Origin: a virus
Virus record (IMG/VR): IMGVR_UViG_3300043436_003416
Location: 1 to 32,057 of that record
DNA length: 32,057 nt
Direction: 5' to 3' (one strand)
A program made the position numbers and the translations under genes. The notes beneath the pieces were generated by a model that searched no databases, was not told where the DNA came from, and saw only the letters and a program-made list of their open reading frames with translations. Shown here one piece after another: positions 16,327-24,258 of this stretch; positions within the stretch are counted from its first letter, which is position 1, and the number at the start of each line of letters is the position of its first letter.

Positions 16327-16686
16327 TTATAGTTGGGCAAAAATGTCGACAGCTTCAGATACTGACTCAACTCTATCCAACATTGTTTGTTTACTGACCA
16401 TATCATTCTCTGGTTCTTGTTCACTGTGAATATCTGACCTGGAAGATGTGGATTCGATGGTTTTGGTGGAAGATTCTGTGTCATCTATAATATTAAATAT
16501 AGTTAAAGAAGTATCAGCATCTTTAAGTTTTGGATGTTTTCTAATAGCTGATATTTGCTTTTCATTAGCACCGTATTTTGTTTCTACTGATCCATATCCT
16601 AGATCATCTTTCTTTAACCAAGTTAAACCTTCGCTAAGGTCATTTAATAATTGAGATACTGTTAAATCCACTTTGTTGATAGCCAT
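16327..16686 (-). CDS. Hypothetical protein upstream of MoxR ATPase (119 aa)
   Basis: The N-terminal half (LSEGLTWLKKDDLGYGSVET, then GANEKQISAIRKHPKLK) resembles a small helix-turn-helix with a basic recognition helix. The C-terminal half is Ser/Thr/Glu-rich and probably disordered. The stop is 4 bp before the ATPase start, so the two are likely co-translated. A DNA-binding adaptor for the ATPase is possible; I cannot name a family. Confidence 0.75.
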   Translation of the reverse strand: MAINKVDLTVSQLLNDLSEGLTWLKKDDLGYGSVETKYGANEKQISAIRKHPKLKDADTSLTIFNIIDDTESSTKTIESTSSRSDIHSEQEPENDMVSKQTMLDRVESVSEAVDIFAQL

Positions 16687-16718
16687 AATTGTTAATTATT
16701 AATAGTTATTAGTTGTTA

Positions 16719-17435
16719 TTACCAGTTAATAGCAAATTCTTTACCATTTTGACCTGTAATAATTTCATTTATTTTATTAAATACATCATTACAATCCCAT
16801 TTACCTCCATTGTATGCTGCAGAGGCTGGATGAGATACTTTTATAATGTGATGCTGATTTCCTATCAGCGACTCAAACTCTTGAGATTGCTTGCCTAACA
16901 AAACAAAAATTAGTCCTGAGTTTGTATAGTTTAGTATATCTAATACATAAGCTGTAAACTCTTTCCATATAGGTACATGTGAACCTATCTTATCTATTTC
17001 ACATGTAAGAGCTGAGTTTAGCATTAGTACACCTTGATTTGACCAACGTTTTAAATCTGGATCTTGCTGTGTGGGAAAATCTTGATGTATAGTTGTTTCA
17101 ATTGCTTGAAAAATATGTCTTAAACTTGGCTGTGGTTTACCTGTTAAACTACAAGAAAATGAAATACCATCAGCTACACCAAATTGTGGATAGGGATCTT
17201 GTCCAATCATTACCACTTTTAGATCATTTATTGGACATTCTTCAAACGCCCTAAATACATATTTAAGAGGAGGAGTAAATCTTTTACCATCTTCTCTTAA
17301 TTTATATAACACTTCTAAGATTTTATCAAAGTCAGAACTTTGAACAAATCCTTTAAGTTTACCTGCCCATCCAGAAGGTTTAAGTTTATCAATAAGTTTT
17401 TGTTTAACATCTTCAAGATTTACTTGTTCTGTCAT
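16719..17435 (-). CDS. ung: Uracil-DNA glycosylase (UNG family 1)
   Basis: A 238-residue enzyme that removes uracil from DNA. Motifs in order: water-activating loop IGQDPYP (77-83, catalytic Asp80; the usual His after PY is Pro, a variant I recall from other UNG-like enzymes), DGISFS (89-94), uracil-binding MLNSALT (138-144) and the intercalation loop SHPASAA (201-207, His202). The common HPSPLSA form is changed to HPASAA. The length is normal. It lies before a small hypothetical gene and may keep uracil out of phage DNA or attack uracil-bearing rival DNA. Confidence 0.92.
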   Translation of the reverse strand: MTEQVNLEDVKQKLIDKLKPSGWAGKLKGFVQSSDFDKILEVLYKLREDGKRFTPPLKYVFRAFEECPINDLKVVMIGQDPYPQFGVADGISFSCSLTGKPQPSLRHIFQAIETTIHQDFPTQQDPDLKRWSNQGVLMLNSALTCEIDKIGSHVPIWKEFTAYVLDILNYTNSGLIFVLLGKQSQEFESLIGNQHHIIKVSHPASAAYNGGKWDCNDVFNKINEIITGQNGKEFAINW

Positions 17436-17467
17436 AATTTTAGTTTAAATTTGTAATAAATCATTTT

Positions 17468-17845
17468 ATGGAAAATAAATTACCAAAATCGAAAATAATA
17501 AAGAAAAATTCAGTTATAAAAGTAAATTTTTCTACTGGTATGCTTGTACGACTTCAACAAATACAGGCATATCTTATAAATAGTGCTTCAGATGAACAAC
17601 TAAAAAAATATGGTGAAGAAATAAAAAAATATGATAGTATTATAAAAAATACTAGCACTTTTTCTGAAGAATGGATGACTCATCTTACAACAATTACATT
17701 ACTTTTAGTAGATATACAAAAGTATGCTGATGAGCAAAATCTAACAGAAGAAATAGATACTGAAGATACTTTAAAACAAATTATAAATAATTCTATTGAA
17801 GATTATAATTCACCTGATACCCAATCTCAATCGCAGCCTGAATAG
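17468..17845 (+). CDS. Lone plus-strand hypothetical protein (125 aa)
   Basis: A plus-strand gene within a long minus-strand region. The N-terminus is Lys-rich and basic, the middle is helical (FSTGMLVRLQQIQAYLI) and the tail is acidic, ending SPDTQSQSQPE. It diverges from the ung gene with 32 bp between starts and its last 53 bp overlap the end of the convergent gene at 17793-18194. A-rich codon use matches the neighbours, so I accept it as real. A separately timed regulator is possible but unproven. Confidence 0.7.
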   Translation: MENKLPKSKIIKKNSVIKVNFSTGMLVRLQQIQAYLINSASDEQLKKYGEEIKKYDSIIKNTSTFSEEWMTHLTTITLLLVDIQKYADEQNLTEEIDTEDTLKQIINNSIEDYNSPDTQSQSQPE

Positions 17846-18194
17846 CTAACGACAATTCGTCTCTAGAACACTCTGCAAAAGATTTAGCAAGAAAGTATTC
17901 TTTACCACTAACTTCTCGCGCTATACACAAGCCTGCTTTATCTTTAACAAGTAGTTTTACATTTTCTACTGTTTCACCTATATGTGTAGCTAATTGTTTA
18001 ATCATTACATGAAGCTTAGCTAATTGTGGTAATGTACCATCGTCATGTGTTGCTTCAAAAAAACATTCTACAATTTGTCCTTCTTCTACATGTGAAACAA
18101 ACATCTCATATTGTTTAGAAGAAGAAAGGCTAGCAAATTCTAGCCTTCCATTCTTCTTAATATATTTACCTACAAAATGTAAGTCTTTTTTCAT
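17793..18194 (-). CDS. NinB-like recombination protein (tentative)
   Basis: A 133-residue protein. The pattern VECFFEATHDDGTLPQLAKL (about 42-61) followed by a helix and LVKDKAGLC (about 82-90) and AECSRDELSLAIQAAIEIG (about 109-127) recalls small phage recombination-mediator-type proteins (NinB/Orf) that bind single-stranded DNA and SSB. The resemblance is weak by eye. It overlaps the SF2 helicase start by 4 bp (ATGA), so the two are translationally coupled, which fits a recombination role. Confidence 0.6.
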   Translation of the reverse strand: MKKDLHFVGKYIKKNGRLEFASLSSSKQYEMFVSHVEEGQIVECFFEATHDDGTLPQLAKLHVMIKQLATHIGETVENVKLLVKDKAGLCIAREVSGKEYFLAKSFAECSRDELSLAIQAAIEIGYQVNYNLQ

Positions 18195-19276
18195 ACATCT
18201 AAATATTTAATTTTAGATTGATCTAAATCTTTAAGAGCTTCATTCACCCATCTCTCGTCAACAGTGTCTTTATAACAAAGAATATGAATAGTAGATGTTT
18301 GGGTGGGATTAAGTCTTAACAGACGACCTATTCTTTGATTTGCTTTACGCTCGTTACCATATGAATGCATAATAATGCCAGCTTCTAAATTAGGTATATT
18401 AACGCCTTCATTTAGTTGCATTACACATGATAATTTTTGAATAGTGCCTTCCTTAAACATTTCAAGATTTTCTTCTGAATCAGAATTATTAGAATGTACA
18501 GAATATTTACAAAGTTTATCTGCTTGTTCTTGAGTATTACAAAACACAATACATTTCTGTTTAATGTGATTTAATAACTCTTTAGCATACACTTCTTTTG
18601 TTTTATATTCCATGATAGCTTTCATACGCATAATAGAAGCAATTTGCTCTTGCTTTTTAGTCTCTGCTTCCATTATTCTTTTATTTTGGTAAGCATAGTT
18701 TTTTACTTCTGACGTATAAAAGTTATTATTCTTAAATTGTACATGAATATTATTTTCACTTGAAAGAGACATTCTATGTACAATAATTCTGTAATCATTT
18801 AAAATATCATCTCCTACAGCTTCATCTGTAATATAGTTATACATAATAGGGCAGTATTGAGAAACCATTTCACCTTTTTCAGATTTATGATATCTAGGAG
18901 GTGTACCTGTTAAACCCAATATTCTACCATTAAACATTTTTAGAAAAATATCATGTGTATATAACAAACTATGACATTCATCTAAAACTATTAGATTAAA
19001 CTCAGAAGGATTATATTTATTTAAAGAAAGATAAGTGGTAAATTGAACATTGTCAATGTTAATGTTAAATCTTTTCGCATCATCAATCCAAGATTGAAAA
19101 ATAGAAAGTTTAGGAGCTATTACAAGAGCTTTAACATTTGTTTTATTTTGCCAATAATCAATATATTTAAGACCAATGAGGGTTTTACCAACCCCCATTG
19201 ATATTCCTAAACCACATTTTCTATGCTTAAGTGCAATGTTTAATGCTTCTTGCTGGACTTGCTCTCTTTTATTCAT
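18191..19276 (-). CDS. SF2 DNA helicase, UvsW-like
   Basis: A 361-residue superfamily 2 helicase with both RecA-like lobes. Motifs: Walker A SMGVGKT (26-32), motif Ia VIAPKLSIFQSW (52-63), DECH box (99-102), motif III LTGTPPR (122-128), motif IV IVFCNTQEQA (243-252), VMQLNEGVNIP (285-295) and motif VI NQRIGRLLR (313-321). The size is that of small phage UvsW-like enzymes that move replication forks or branch-migrate recombination intermediates. The start overlaps the previous stop by one base (TAATG type junction). Confidence 0.9.
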   Translation of the reverse strand: MNKREQVQQEALNIALKHRKCGLGISMGVGKTLIGLKYIDYWQNKTNVKALVIAPKLSIFQSWIDDAKRFNINIDNVQFTTYLSLNKYNPSEFNLIVLDECHSLLYTHDIFLKMFNGRILGLTGTPPRYHKSEKGEMVSQYCPIMYNYITDEAVGDDILNDYRIIVHRMSLSSENNIHVQFKNNNFYTSEVKNYAYQNKRIMEAETKKQEQIASIMRMKAIMEYKTKEVYAKELLNHIKQKCIVFCNTQEQADKLCKYSVHSNNSDSEENLEMFKEGTIQKLSCVMQLNEGVNIPNLEAGIIMHSYGNERKANQRIGRLLRLNPTQTSTIHILCYKDTVDERWVNEALKDLDQSKIKYLDV

Positions 19277-19521
19277 TAGTCAAATACTCGGTTAACTGTT
19301 TGATCAAATGGATTAAACTCAACTTGATTGTAACTACGATATGAACCTGCTTCAAATACCATTTTAGCATGCTCGTCATGTGTAAGAACACCAAGATCTT
19401 TTAGCATAAAATCAATAGACGTGGGGTTCTCTTGATATTGCATTTCTTTTTTGCTTTCGAGAATGTGTTTGTGACCCACAATCTCACCTTCTCCTAATAC
19501 AATGCGTTTTGCTTTTTGCAT
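19276..19521 (-). CDS. Conserved small protein, GHKH...LTHDEH family (81 aa)
   Basis: The pattern GEGEIVGHKHIL (10-21), LTHDEHAKMVFEAGSYR (46-62) and QVEFNPFDQTVNRVFD at the end belongs to a small beta-rich (cupin-like in appearance) protein that I recall from many phages and bacteria, always without a known function. The conserved histidines could bind a metal. It overlaps the helicase start by one base and is probably co-expressed with it. Confidence 0.75.
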   Translation of the reverse strand: MQKAKRIVLGEGEIVGHKHILESKKEMQYQENPTSIDFMLKDLGVLTHDEHAKMVFEAGSYRSYNQVEFNPFDQTVNRVFD

Positions 19522-19533
19522 AGTTTTAAATTT

Positions 19534-19761
19534 TTAATTATCAATAAAGTGATCTAATTCATCTGTTATATCAACTAGTTCATCATAAGCTTTGTCAATA
19601 GTAGTATACGCTTGACCAGCTTTAAAACCAGCTGCTGCAACACCCATATCTTCTTCTTTGATTTCTAGAAGTTTTTCAGTTGCATTTACTAAATCATCTG
19701 TAATTTTAGAAAGCTTATTATGAAGCTCTACTAAATCATACTGTTCTTTTTTTAGTGCCAT
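19534..19761 (-). CDS. Small helical protein (75 aa)
   Basis: An acidic, heptad-rich protein (LVELHNKLSKITDDLVNAT, later AYDELVDITDELDHFIDN) that should form a helical hairpin or coiled coil, with a Gly/Ala break (GVAAAGFKAGQAY) in the middle. It lies 12 bp from both neighbours. No recognised family. Confidence 0.7.
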   Translation of the reverse strand: MALKKEQYDLVELHNKLSKITDDLVNATEKLLEIKEEDMGVAAAGFKAGQAYTTIDKAYDELVDITDELDHFIDN

Positions 19762-19773
19762 AGTTTTTATTTT

Positions 19774-20259
19774 TTAATTATTTAAATTTTCTTCTTCGTC
19801 ATCTTCATCTTGAAATACTACTTCTACACTTCTAAGTGTTCCATCAGGCATATAATTAGCAAAAACTGGGTACATACCATCTCCAAATGCTGTACTAAAT
19901 GCTACACCTGCACCCACATGACCCATTTTAAATCTAAGTTCACCATGACCTTCCTCAGATAAAGTAGCTTTAGCACATGCATTATAACTAAAAGGATGGG
20001 TGGGTTCTTCACTATAAGCGACTTCTTCCCATTCACCAGTTTCTATTAACTCATTCATGTTTTTAACATACTTAGGTATAACTTCCATATAGTTTGAAAA
20101 ATCTTTCATATATTGAAGTTTTTCTTTAGTGACTTTGTGTTCATAAATTCTAACATCTTCAAAGTCTTCTTTTTCCCATTGACTATCTATATAACATGGG
20201 TCACATAATAGGAGCTGACCTGAGTCAACTCCTACATGACCGATTAATTCTATACTCAT
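19774..20259 (-). CDS. DUF4241-like protein (161 aa)
   Basis: Begins with IGHVGVDSGQLLLCDPCYI (about 5-23) and has GAGVAFSTAFGDGMYPVFA (about 117-135) then SVEVVFQDEDDEEE at the acidic end. GVDSGQ..DPCY and GDG.YPV are the marks of a widespread beta-rich family of unknown function that I associate with DUF4241. The middle (about 45-95) is helical and charged. It is part of the accessory minus-strand run, 4 bp from the upstream gene. Confidence 0.72.
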   Translation of the reverse strand: MSIELIGHVGVDSGQLLLCDPCYIDSQWEKEDFEDVRIYEHKVTKEKLQYMKDFSNYMEVIPKYVKNMNELIETGEWEEVAYSEEPTHPFSYNACAKATLSEEGHGELRFKMGHVGAGVAFSTAFGDGMYPVFANYMPDGTLRSVEVVFQDEDDEEENLNN

Positions 20260-20263
20260 AATA

Positions 20264-20983
20264 TTAAGTTTCTGAATACATTAATTGAAGGTATTGATCT
20301 TTATCTAAATGATAAGAAGGTTTTTCTTCACTATTTTTAGATTTCTTTACAACAATAATATCACCTTGTCTATAGATCTTTTCAGGATTTGTAATGTCTA
20401 TACGTATAGTCCAAGCAATTGCACGTATAGCATCAGCTTTTTTTGGATCATCACCCCACCATCTACTTCCTGTAGCTGCTTCTTGATTAACATACAACCA
20501 ATATTCTCTATTAGTTGTTGTACACCAGCATCTTACAGCGTATACAGGATTTGGTTCTCTGCCCCATCTGTCTTTTTCAAAGAGTTTTGTTCCTTTAATT
20601 TCATACAGCTCATAGACGTCTTCAAATGTACGAAAAACTTCCTTATTTTCATCATCCCAATTAGCTCTCTTTTTAGTGATAACTTGCCTATCTAAAAGCT
20701 TGGGATCTAATGATTTAAAGAGTTTTTGTACGCCTATACAGTCAAAATATGTACGTCTAGTTTCTGTATTTTCTTGTCTAAGAGCTTCTTCTACAGTAGC
20801 AGGTGATATACTATCCCAATATTCTTCTACAAACTTTCCAAAGTCTTCAAGACTAGGATTTGTAATAACATCTTTTTTAAAATCTATAAATTCTGGATAT
20901 TTAGCTTTCCAGAGTTTAAAGGCTTCACTTAATTTGAAGCCCCCTTGACCACTAACAATATAACTTTGATTTTCGTATTGCAT
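20264..20983 (-). CDS. Hypothetical protein (239 aa)
   Basis: Begins MQYENQSYIVSGQGGFKLSE. A helical, acidic N-terminal region is followed by a Trp/Arg-rich part (EKDRWGREPNPVYAVRCWCT, then REYWLYVNQEA and GSRWWGDDP), and a C-terminal part DITNPEKIYRQGDIIVVKKS that looks like a small beta-barrel. Such mixes suggest an enzyme or nucleic-acid binder but no catalytic motif stands out. Family not recognised. Confidence 0.75.
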   Translation of the reverse strand: MQYENQSYIVSGQGGFKLSEAFKLWKAKYPEFIDFKKDVITNPSLEDFGKFVEEYWDSISPATVEEALRQENTETRRTYFDCIGVQKLFKSLDPKLLDRQVITKKRANWDDENKEVFRTFEDVYELYEIKGTKLFEKDRWGREPNPVYAVRCWCTTTNREYWLYVNQEAATGSRWWGDDPKKADAIRAIAWTIRIDITNPEKIYRQGDIIVVKKSKNSEEKPSYHLDKDQYLQLMYSET

Positions 20984-20994
20984 TGTTAATTAAT

Positions 20995-21696
20995 TTAAAT
21001 GTCAACTAATGTGTCTTCTTCTGTAATTTCTAAATAAATATCTTTAGGCTCTGAAGATGTTGTACCTATACTTAATGAACCAATAATGTATTCTATACAA
21101 TCATCTTTAATGTTACCATCTTTAGGCTCTAGGTTAATAGTTTCCCAAATACTACGATAGTCTTTTCCTGAAACATTAATAAAGTCTTCTATAACAGCAT
21201 TCACTTCTTCTTCCATTTTTTCTTCAAGACCACCAATAAATACAATGTGTTTATCAGATAAGAAACCATTCTTAATATTAAATCTACAAGTTACATTACA
21301 TGTTTCACCTTCATTACCTTCAATACTAATAGAAAGATTATCATACCATAGATCTTTAGGCACTTGTATAACAATATTACAACCATGTGACATTGTTTCA
21401 TCTTCAGAATAGTCATCTATTCCTTCAAATGATTGACTTTCTGGATTATATTCAGCACTACCTGAAGCACTAAATTCACCAGCCCAAGATCCATAGTCTA
21501 ATACATCATACATTTTATTTACTAAATATTCTGTATATTCATTATCTACAGTTTCTCCATCAATTTCAAAATGTGCCCAACCAGAGTCTCCTCCACCATC
21601 CCAGAGGATAGATAATTCGTGACCATCAGCTACTTGTTGATTACACCACTCTAATACAGAAGGTTTTACTTCTAATTTTTTAGGTTTTTTTGCCAT
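20995..21696 (-). CDS. Acidic hypothetical protein (233 aa)
   Basis: I start at 21696 (MAKKPKKLEVKPS), because upstream of it lies a separate micro-gene and the ATG follows the recurring leader AAAAAAGATTAGTTATG. After a basic N-terminus the protein is very acidic (DDYSEDETMSHG about 95-106; EEKMEEEVNAVIEDF about 157-171). It contains LSILWDGGGDSGWAHFEIDG (about 28-47), a motif I cannot place. Could be a DNA mimic or inhibitor, which is speculation. Confidence 0.75.
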   Translation of the reverse strand: MAKKPKKLEVKPSVLEWCNQQVADGHELSILWDGGGDSGWAHFEIDGETVDNEYTEYLVNKMYDVLDYGSWAGEFSASGSAEYNPESQSFEGIDDYSEDETMSHGCNIVIQVPKDLWYDNLSISIEGNEGETCNVTCRFNIKNGFLSDKHIVFIGGLEEKMEEEVNAVIEDFINVSGKDYRSIWETINLEPKDGNIKDDCIEYIIGSLSIGTTSSEPKDIYLEITEEDTLVDI

Positions 21697-21698
21697 AA

Positions 21699-21779
21699 CT
21701 AATCTTTTTTTCTTTGAAATAATAGGTAGATGATAAAGCCTGTTAAGTGACATATCATCCACCATGCTTTTTTAATCAT
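21699..21779 (-). CDS. Tiny membrane protein (26 aa)
   Basis: A complete 26-codon frame MIKKAWWMICHLTGFIIYLL followed by FQRKKD. One hydrophobic helix is flanked by positive charges. The start overlaps the stop of the upstream gene in an ATGATTAA arrangement and the stop is 2 bp before the next ATG, so it fits the operon exactly. It ends with the same KKD-TAG-TT-ATG junction found at two neighbouring genes. Function unknown. Confidence 0.6.
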   Translation of the reverse strand: MIKKAWWMICHLTGFIIYLLFQRKKD

Positions 21780-22092
21780 TGTTTTTTAATTGTTCTCTGT
21801 ACCATTTAGCACCAGCTATAAATGCAGGTAATTCATGAATATCATAATCATCTCCACTATTTACAAATCCATCTTCACCTATGGCATGACACCATTCTTT
21901 TCCTGCTTTCTCTATTTCTTCATCTGATATTTCTGTATATAAAGTTTCTTTGGCTTTGTTATAACCTGCTTTAAATCCAGCCCTAATAAATTCAGCATCA
22001 AGTTTCATAACTGGATTGTATTGGTGAGCCAACTTATCAATTTTATCTTCCATTATTTCTGTAAGGAGTTGCTTTTGCTGTTCTTTGTTCAT
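21772..22092 (-). CDS. Paralogous hypothetical protein A (106 aa)
   Basis: Helical protein beginning MNKEQQKQLLTEIMEDKID, with FIRAGFKAGYNKAKETLYTE (about 50-69) and WCHAIGEDGF. It shares the EQQK-LL/I-EIM opening and the G-Y-KA-ETLYTE segment with the next gene upstream (22095-22637, about residues 82-150), so the two arose by duplication. The GFKAG/GYNKA pattern is similar to small phage proteins of unknown function. Leader: AAAAAAGATTAGTTATG. Confidence 0.75.
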   Translation of the reverse strand: MNKEQQKQLLTEIMEDKIDKLAHQYNPVMKLDAEFIRAGFKAGYNKAKETLYTEISDEEIEKAGKEWCHAIGEDGFVNSGDDYDIHELPAFIAGAKWYREQLKNND

Positions 22093-22094
22093 AA

Positions 22095-22637
22095 CTAATC
22101 TTTTTTAGGTTGTTTAAGTGATTTGATAATATCGCTAGGTGTAAGCTCATAAGATTCGTTATTTGCTTTTACATAAGCATCAAAGGCTGCTTGCCAAACT
22201 TGTTCCTCTGTATATAGAGTTTCTTGAGCTTTTCTATAACCATCTTTCCATATTTCTCGTTGAACAAAAGTAGTGGCATCATCCCCTTTAAAAGTTTTTT
22301 CAGCTAATTTATCAAGCTCATTTACAGTGTCATACAACCCATCCTTAGCATCTAAGTCCATAATCTCTTTGATAAGTTCTTTTTGTTGTTCTTTAGATGG
22401 AATTAGTTTAGCATAAGTGTTTTCCTTTCCTGGTTTTTCGTATGTATCTGATACTATATCAAACTCTACATTAGGATAAGCAGCAATTCTTGCTTCTATG
22501 TTATCAAACACTTGAGAATCACGTTCTATTTGTTTTACATCATCAGGATGTAATGGTATATAATTTGACCAAAGGTCTGCATAACAAACAGTTCCTACCA
22601 TCCATCTTTCTTCTATTTTAATTAATTTACCTTTCAT
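22095..22637 (-). CDS. Paralogous hypothetical protein B (180 aa)
   Basis: An N-terminal domain of about 80 residues (WMVGTVCYADLWSNYIPLHP) is joined to a copy of the helical domain seen in the downstream gene (KEQQKELIKEIMDLD, then GYRKAQETLYTEEQVWQAA). It ends LKQPKKD. The extra domain makes this the likely composite form. It stands 2 bp from each neighbour through the repeated junction. Function unknown. Confidence 0.75.
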   Translation of the reverse strand: MKGKLIKIEERWMVGTVCYADLWSNYIPLHPDDVKQIERDSQVFDNIEARIAAYPNVEFDIVSDTYEKPGKENTYAKLIPSKEQQKELIKEIMDLDAKDGLYDTVNELDKLAEKTFKGDDATTFVQREIWKDGYRKAQETLYTEEQVWQAAFDAYVKANNESYELTPSDIIKSLKQPKKD

Positions 22638-22639
22638 AA

Positions 22640-23023
22640 CTAATCTTTTTTAATATAGTCTAACTTCTCATCAGCTATTTCTTTCATCATTTTTCTACCA
22701 TCTCCTGGTTTATACATCCATCCAACAACATTCATATTGTCTAAATAGTCCTTAATAGTGGGTATCCATCCAATATCTTCTTTGACATGTTGTTCTCCAA
22801 GAGCTCTAACAGGAACCATTTTCCCATCAGAGTTTGTTATATACACTCCAAACTTCTCTTCACACCAAAAAATACCCTCAGCGTGATGTCTGAGGGTACG
22901 ATGTCTCATGTCTGGATAGTGTGCTTTGGTTTCATCAAACCAATTATGTATTGGTAAATAGTCTTCTATATTTCCTCCCCATTTTTTCTGGGAAGAGATT
23001 GCATGATGTAAAGGATGTGACAT
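22640..23023 (-). CDS. DUF6915-like phage protein (127 aa)
   Basis: A His-rich protein with HPLHHAISSQKKWGG (3-17), YLPIHNWFDETKAHYPDMRH (about 22-41), LRHHAEGIFWCEEKFG (about 44-59) and EQHVKEDIGWIPTIKDYL (about 77-94). This set of motifs is conserved in a phage family I know as DUF6915. The clustered His/Asp residues look like a metal site, so an enzyme is possible, but no activity is known to me. Ends YIKKD with the recurring TAG-TT-ATG junction. Confidence 0.8.
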   Translation of the reverse strand: MSHPLHHAISSQKKWGGNIEDYLPIHNWFDETKAHYPDMRHRTLRHHAEGIFWCEEKFGVYITNSDGKMVPVRALGEQHVKEDIGWIPTIKDYLDNMNVVGWMYKPGDGRKMMKEIADEKLDYIKKD

Positions 23024-23026
23024 GAT

Positions 23027-23128
23027 TTATATTTTGCATAAAAAATAAAGAGCTGTTGCTGCAGCTATCCATAATGCTGTAAATAAAATAGTTTCAATTA
23101 CTAATTTATTCTTCGATTTTGTTTTCAT
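23027..23128 (-). CDS. Tiny membrane protein (33 aa)
   Basis: A complete 33-codon frame beginning MKTKSKNKLVIETILF and ending YFLCKI. A basic N-terminus is followed by one hydrophobic helix (about 9-30). It overlaps the end of the upstream gene by 23 bp and its stop is 3 bp before the next ATG. Location and composition support a real inner-membrane micro-protein. Function unknown. Confidence 0.6.
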   Translation of the reverse strand: MKTKSKNKLVIETILFTALWIAAATALYFLCKI

Positions 23129-23303
23129 CTTTTATTTTTTGATATAGATAATTATCCCAAAAATACTCACACTCATTAGTTTGGTGATTATATGGGGGGT
23201 TCATAAAATATGATTGTCTAAATTCATTTGGAGTTGCTAAAAATCTATAGCATTTTTCTTTGAGTGGACATTTTTCTCCACTACACATACTTATGTCTGG
23301 CAT
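23106..23303 (-). CDS. Small four-cysteine protein (65 aa)
   Basis: The N-terminal motif MCSGEKCPLKEKCYRF (6-21) gives three cysteines, and a fourth lies in NECEYFW (43-49), a likely zinc or iron-sulphur site. SYFMNPPYN lies between. I recall the CSG..CP....CYRF pattern from small phage proteins of unknown function. Possible nucleic-acid or protein binding is inference. It is 3 bp from the upstream gene. Confidence 0.75.
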   Translation of the reverse strand: MPDISMCSGEKCPLKEKCYRFLATPNEFRQSYFMNPPYNHQTNECEYFWDNYLYQKIKDENKIEE

Positions 23304-23306
23304 AAT

Positions 23307-23963
23307 TTAATAATTTTTATTTGTTTTAGTTTTTTTTTGATCTTCTAAATCTTCTAATCTTTCAAGTTCTTCTTTTAAAGAATGGTGACTATGTCCTGCT
23401 GTAAACTTTGTATTTGAATCAATGGCTTTAATTTTTAAAAACATATCTTCTTTTGCTCCATCATTATAGAATTTAGATTCAATAGCATCAGATAAAAAAT
23501 GCATTTGATCATTACCTGCTACACTAATTCTAAGATCATACCAATTCCATTTAGTTTTATAATCCCATATCATATAGCCTTTTGTAAGCCTTCTTAATAA
23601 ATCGTGTAATACCCAATTTCTAACTCTTACTATAGAATTATCAGATCCAAAAAGATGTAAGAATCTTAGCACCCATCTTGGGCACCACCAAGGTTTAGCT
23701 TTATAATCCATATAAATAACTAATGGCTCCATAGCTTTAAATATGTCTCCCTCTTCATTCCAAGGAACAGAACCAAGATATCTATATTTCTCATGAAAAT
23801 CTTTAGGAAAGAATATTGCTCTAATATCATCCCATTGTATATCTCTAGTATGTATTATACCTTTCTTTCTACCTTTCCAAAAAAGCAGGCTTTTAAGTAA
23901 ATCTATAGCTTTTTCTTTAAATGATTTAGGTGTGTAGAATTTACTTTTTTTATCTATTTTCAT
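23307..23963 (-). CDS. Hypothetical Trp-rich protein (218 aa)
   Basis: I prefer the start at 23963 (MKIDKKSKFYTPK), which overlaps the upstream gene by 14 bp; an ATG at 23996 lies inside that gene. The protein is basic and Trp-rich (KAKPWWCPRWVLRFLHLFG about 88-106, then KTKWNWYDLRISV). It ends in an acidic helix and KKTKTNKNY. The gene at 27506-28039 has a similar style (helical, WWD) but no clear homology. Function unknown. Confidence 0.75.
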   Translation of the reverse strand: MKIDKKSKFYTPKSFKEKAIDLLKSLLFWKGRKKGIIHTRDIQWDDIRAIFFPKDFHEKYRYLGSVPWNEEGDIFKAMEPLVIYMDYKAKPWWCPRWVLRFLHLFGSDNSIVRVRNWVLHDLLRRLTKGYMIWDYKTKWNWYDLRISVAGNDQMHFLSDAIESKFYNDGAKEDMFLKIKAIDSNTKFTAGHSHHSLKEELERLEDLEDQKKTKTNKNY

Positions 23964-24162
23964 CTGATATAAATATTTTAAGAGTTTTACCATCATCTTG
24001 AATAGACATTTCTACACTAATACCATGTTTAACTAACACTCTTCCTGGTTTATTACCAGAGTGATCTATCACTTCAAATCTAGTTATATCTTTTAATGGA
24101 TTTTCTGCCTCTTCATTTTCTTCCCAACATTGCCAACCACTTGGTGAGTTAATTATTGTCAT
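23950..24162 (-). CDS. Hypothetical protein (70 aa)
   Basis: Begins MTIINSPSGWQCWEENEEAE, with GNKPGRVLVKHGISVEMSIQ (about 36-55) and DDGKTLKIFISDENR at the end: a small beta-rich fold. It is the first gene after the repeat region 24166-24297, whose last copy forms its leader. Its end overlaps the next gene by 14 bp. Family not recognised. Confidence 0.72.
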   Translation of the reverse strand: MTIINSPSGWQCWEENEEAENPLKDITRFEVIDHSGNKPGRVLVKHGISVEMSIQDDGKTLKIFISDENR

Positions 24163-24197
24163 AAATTATTTATTTTTATACCCTAACAGGTATTATA

Positions 24198-24236
24198 TTA
24201 CTCAATTTGTTTCATTTTATACCTTATAAGGTACAT
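24198..24236 (-). CDS. Micro-ORF 2 (12 aa)
   Basis: Reads MYLIRYKMKQIE then TAA. It matches micro-ORF 1 at seven positions (M-Y-x-x-x-Y-K-x-K-Q-x-E), with different codons for both tyrosines and one lysine, which suggests selection on the peptide. A basic, Tyr-bearing peptide of this size could be functional or could be a leader peptide for gene 23950-24162. Confidence 0.35.
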   Translation of the reverse strand: MYLIRYKMKQIE

Positions 24237-24258
24237 TATTAGTTATTTCAGTATTATA

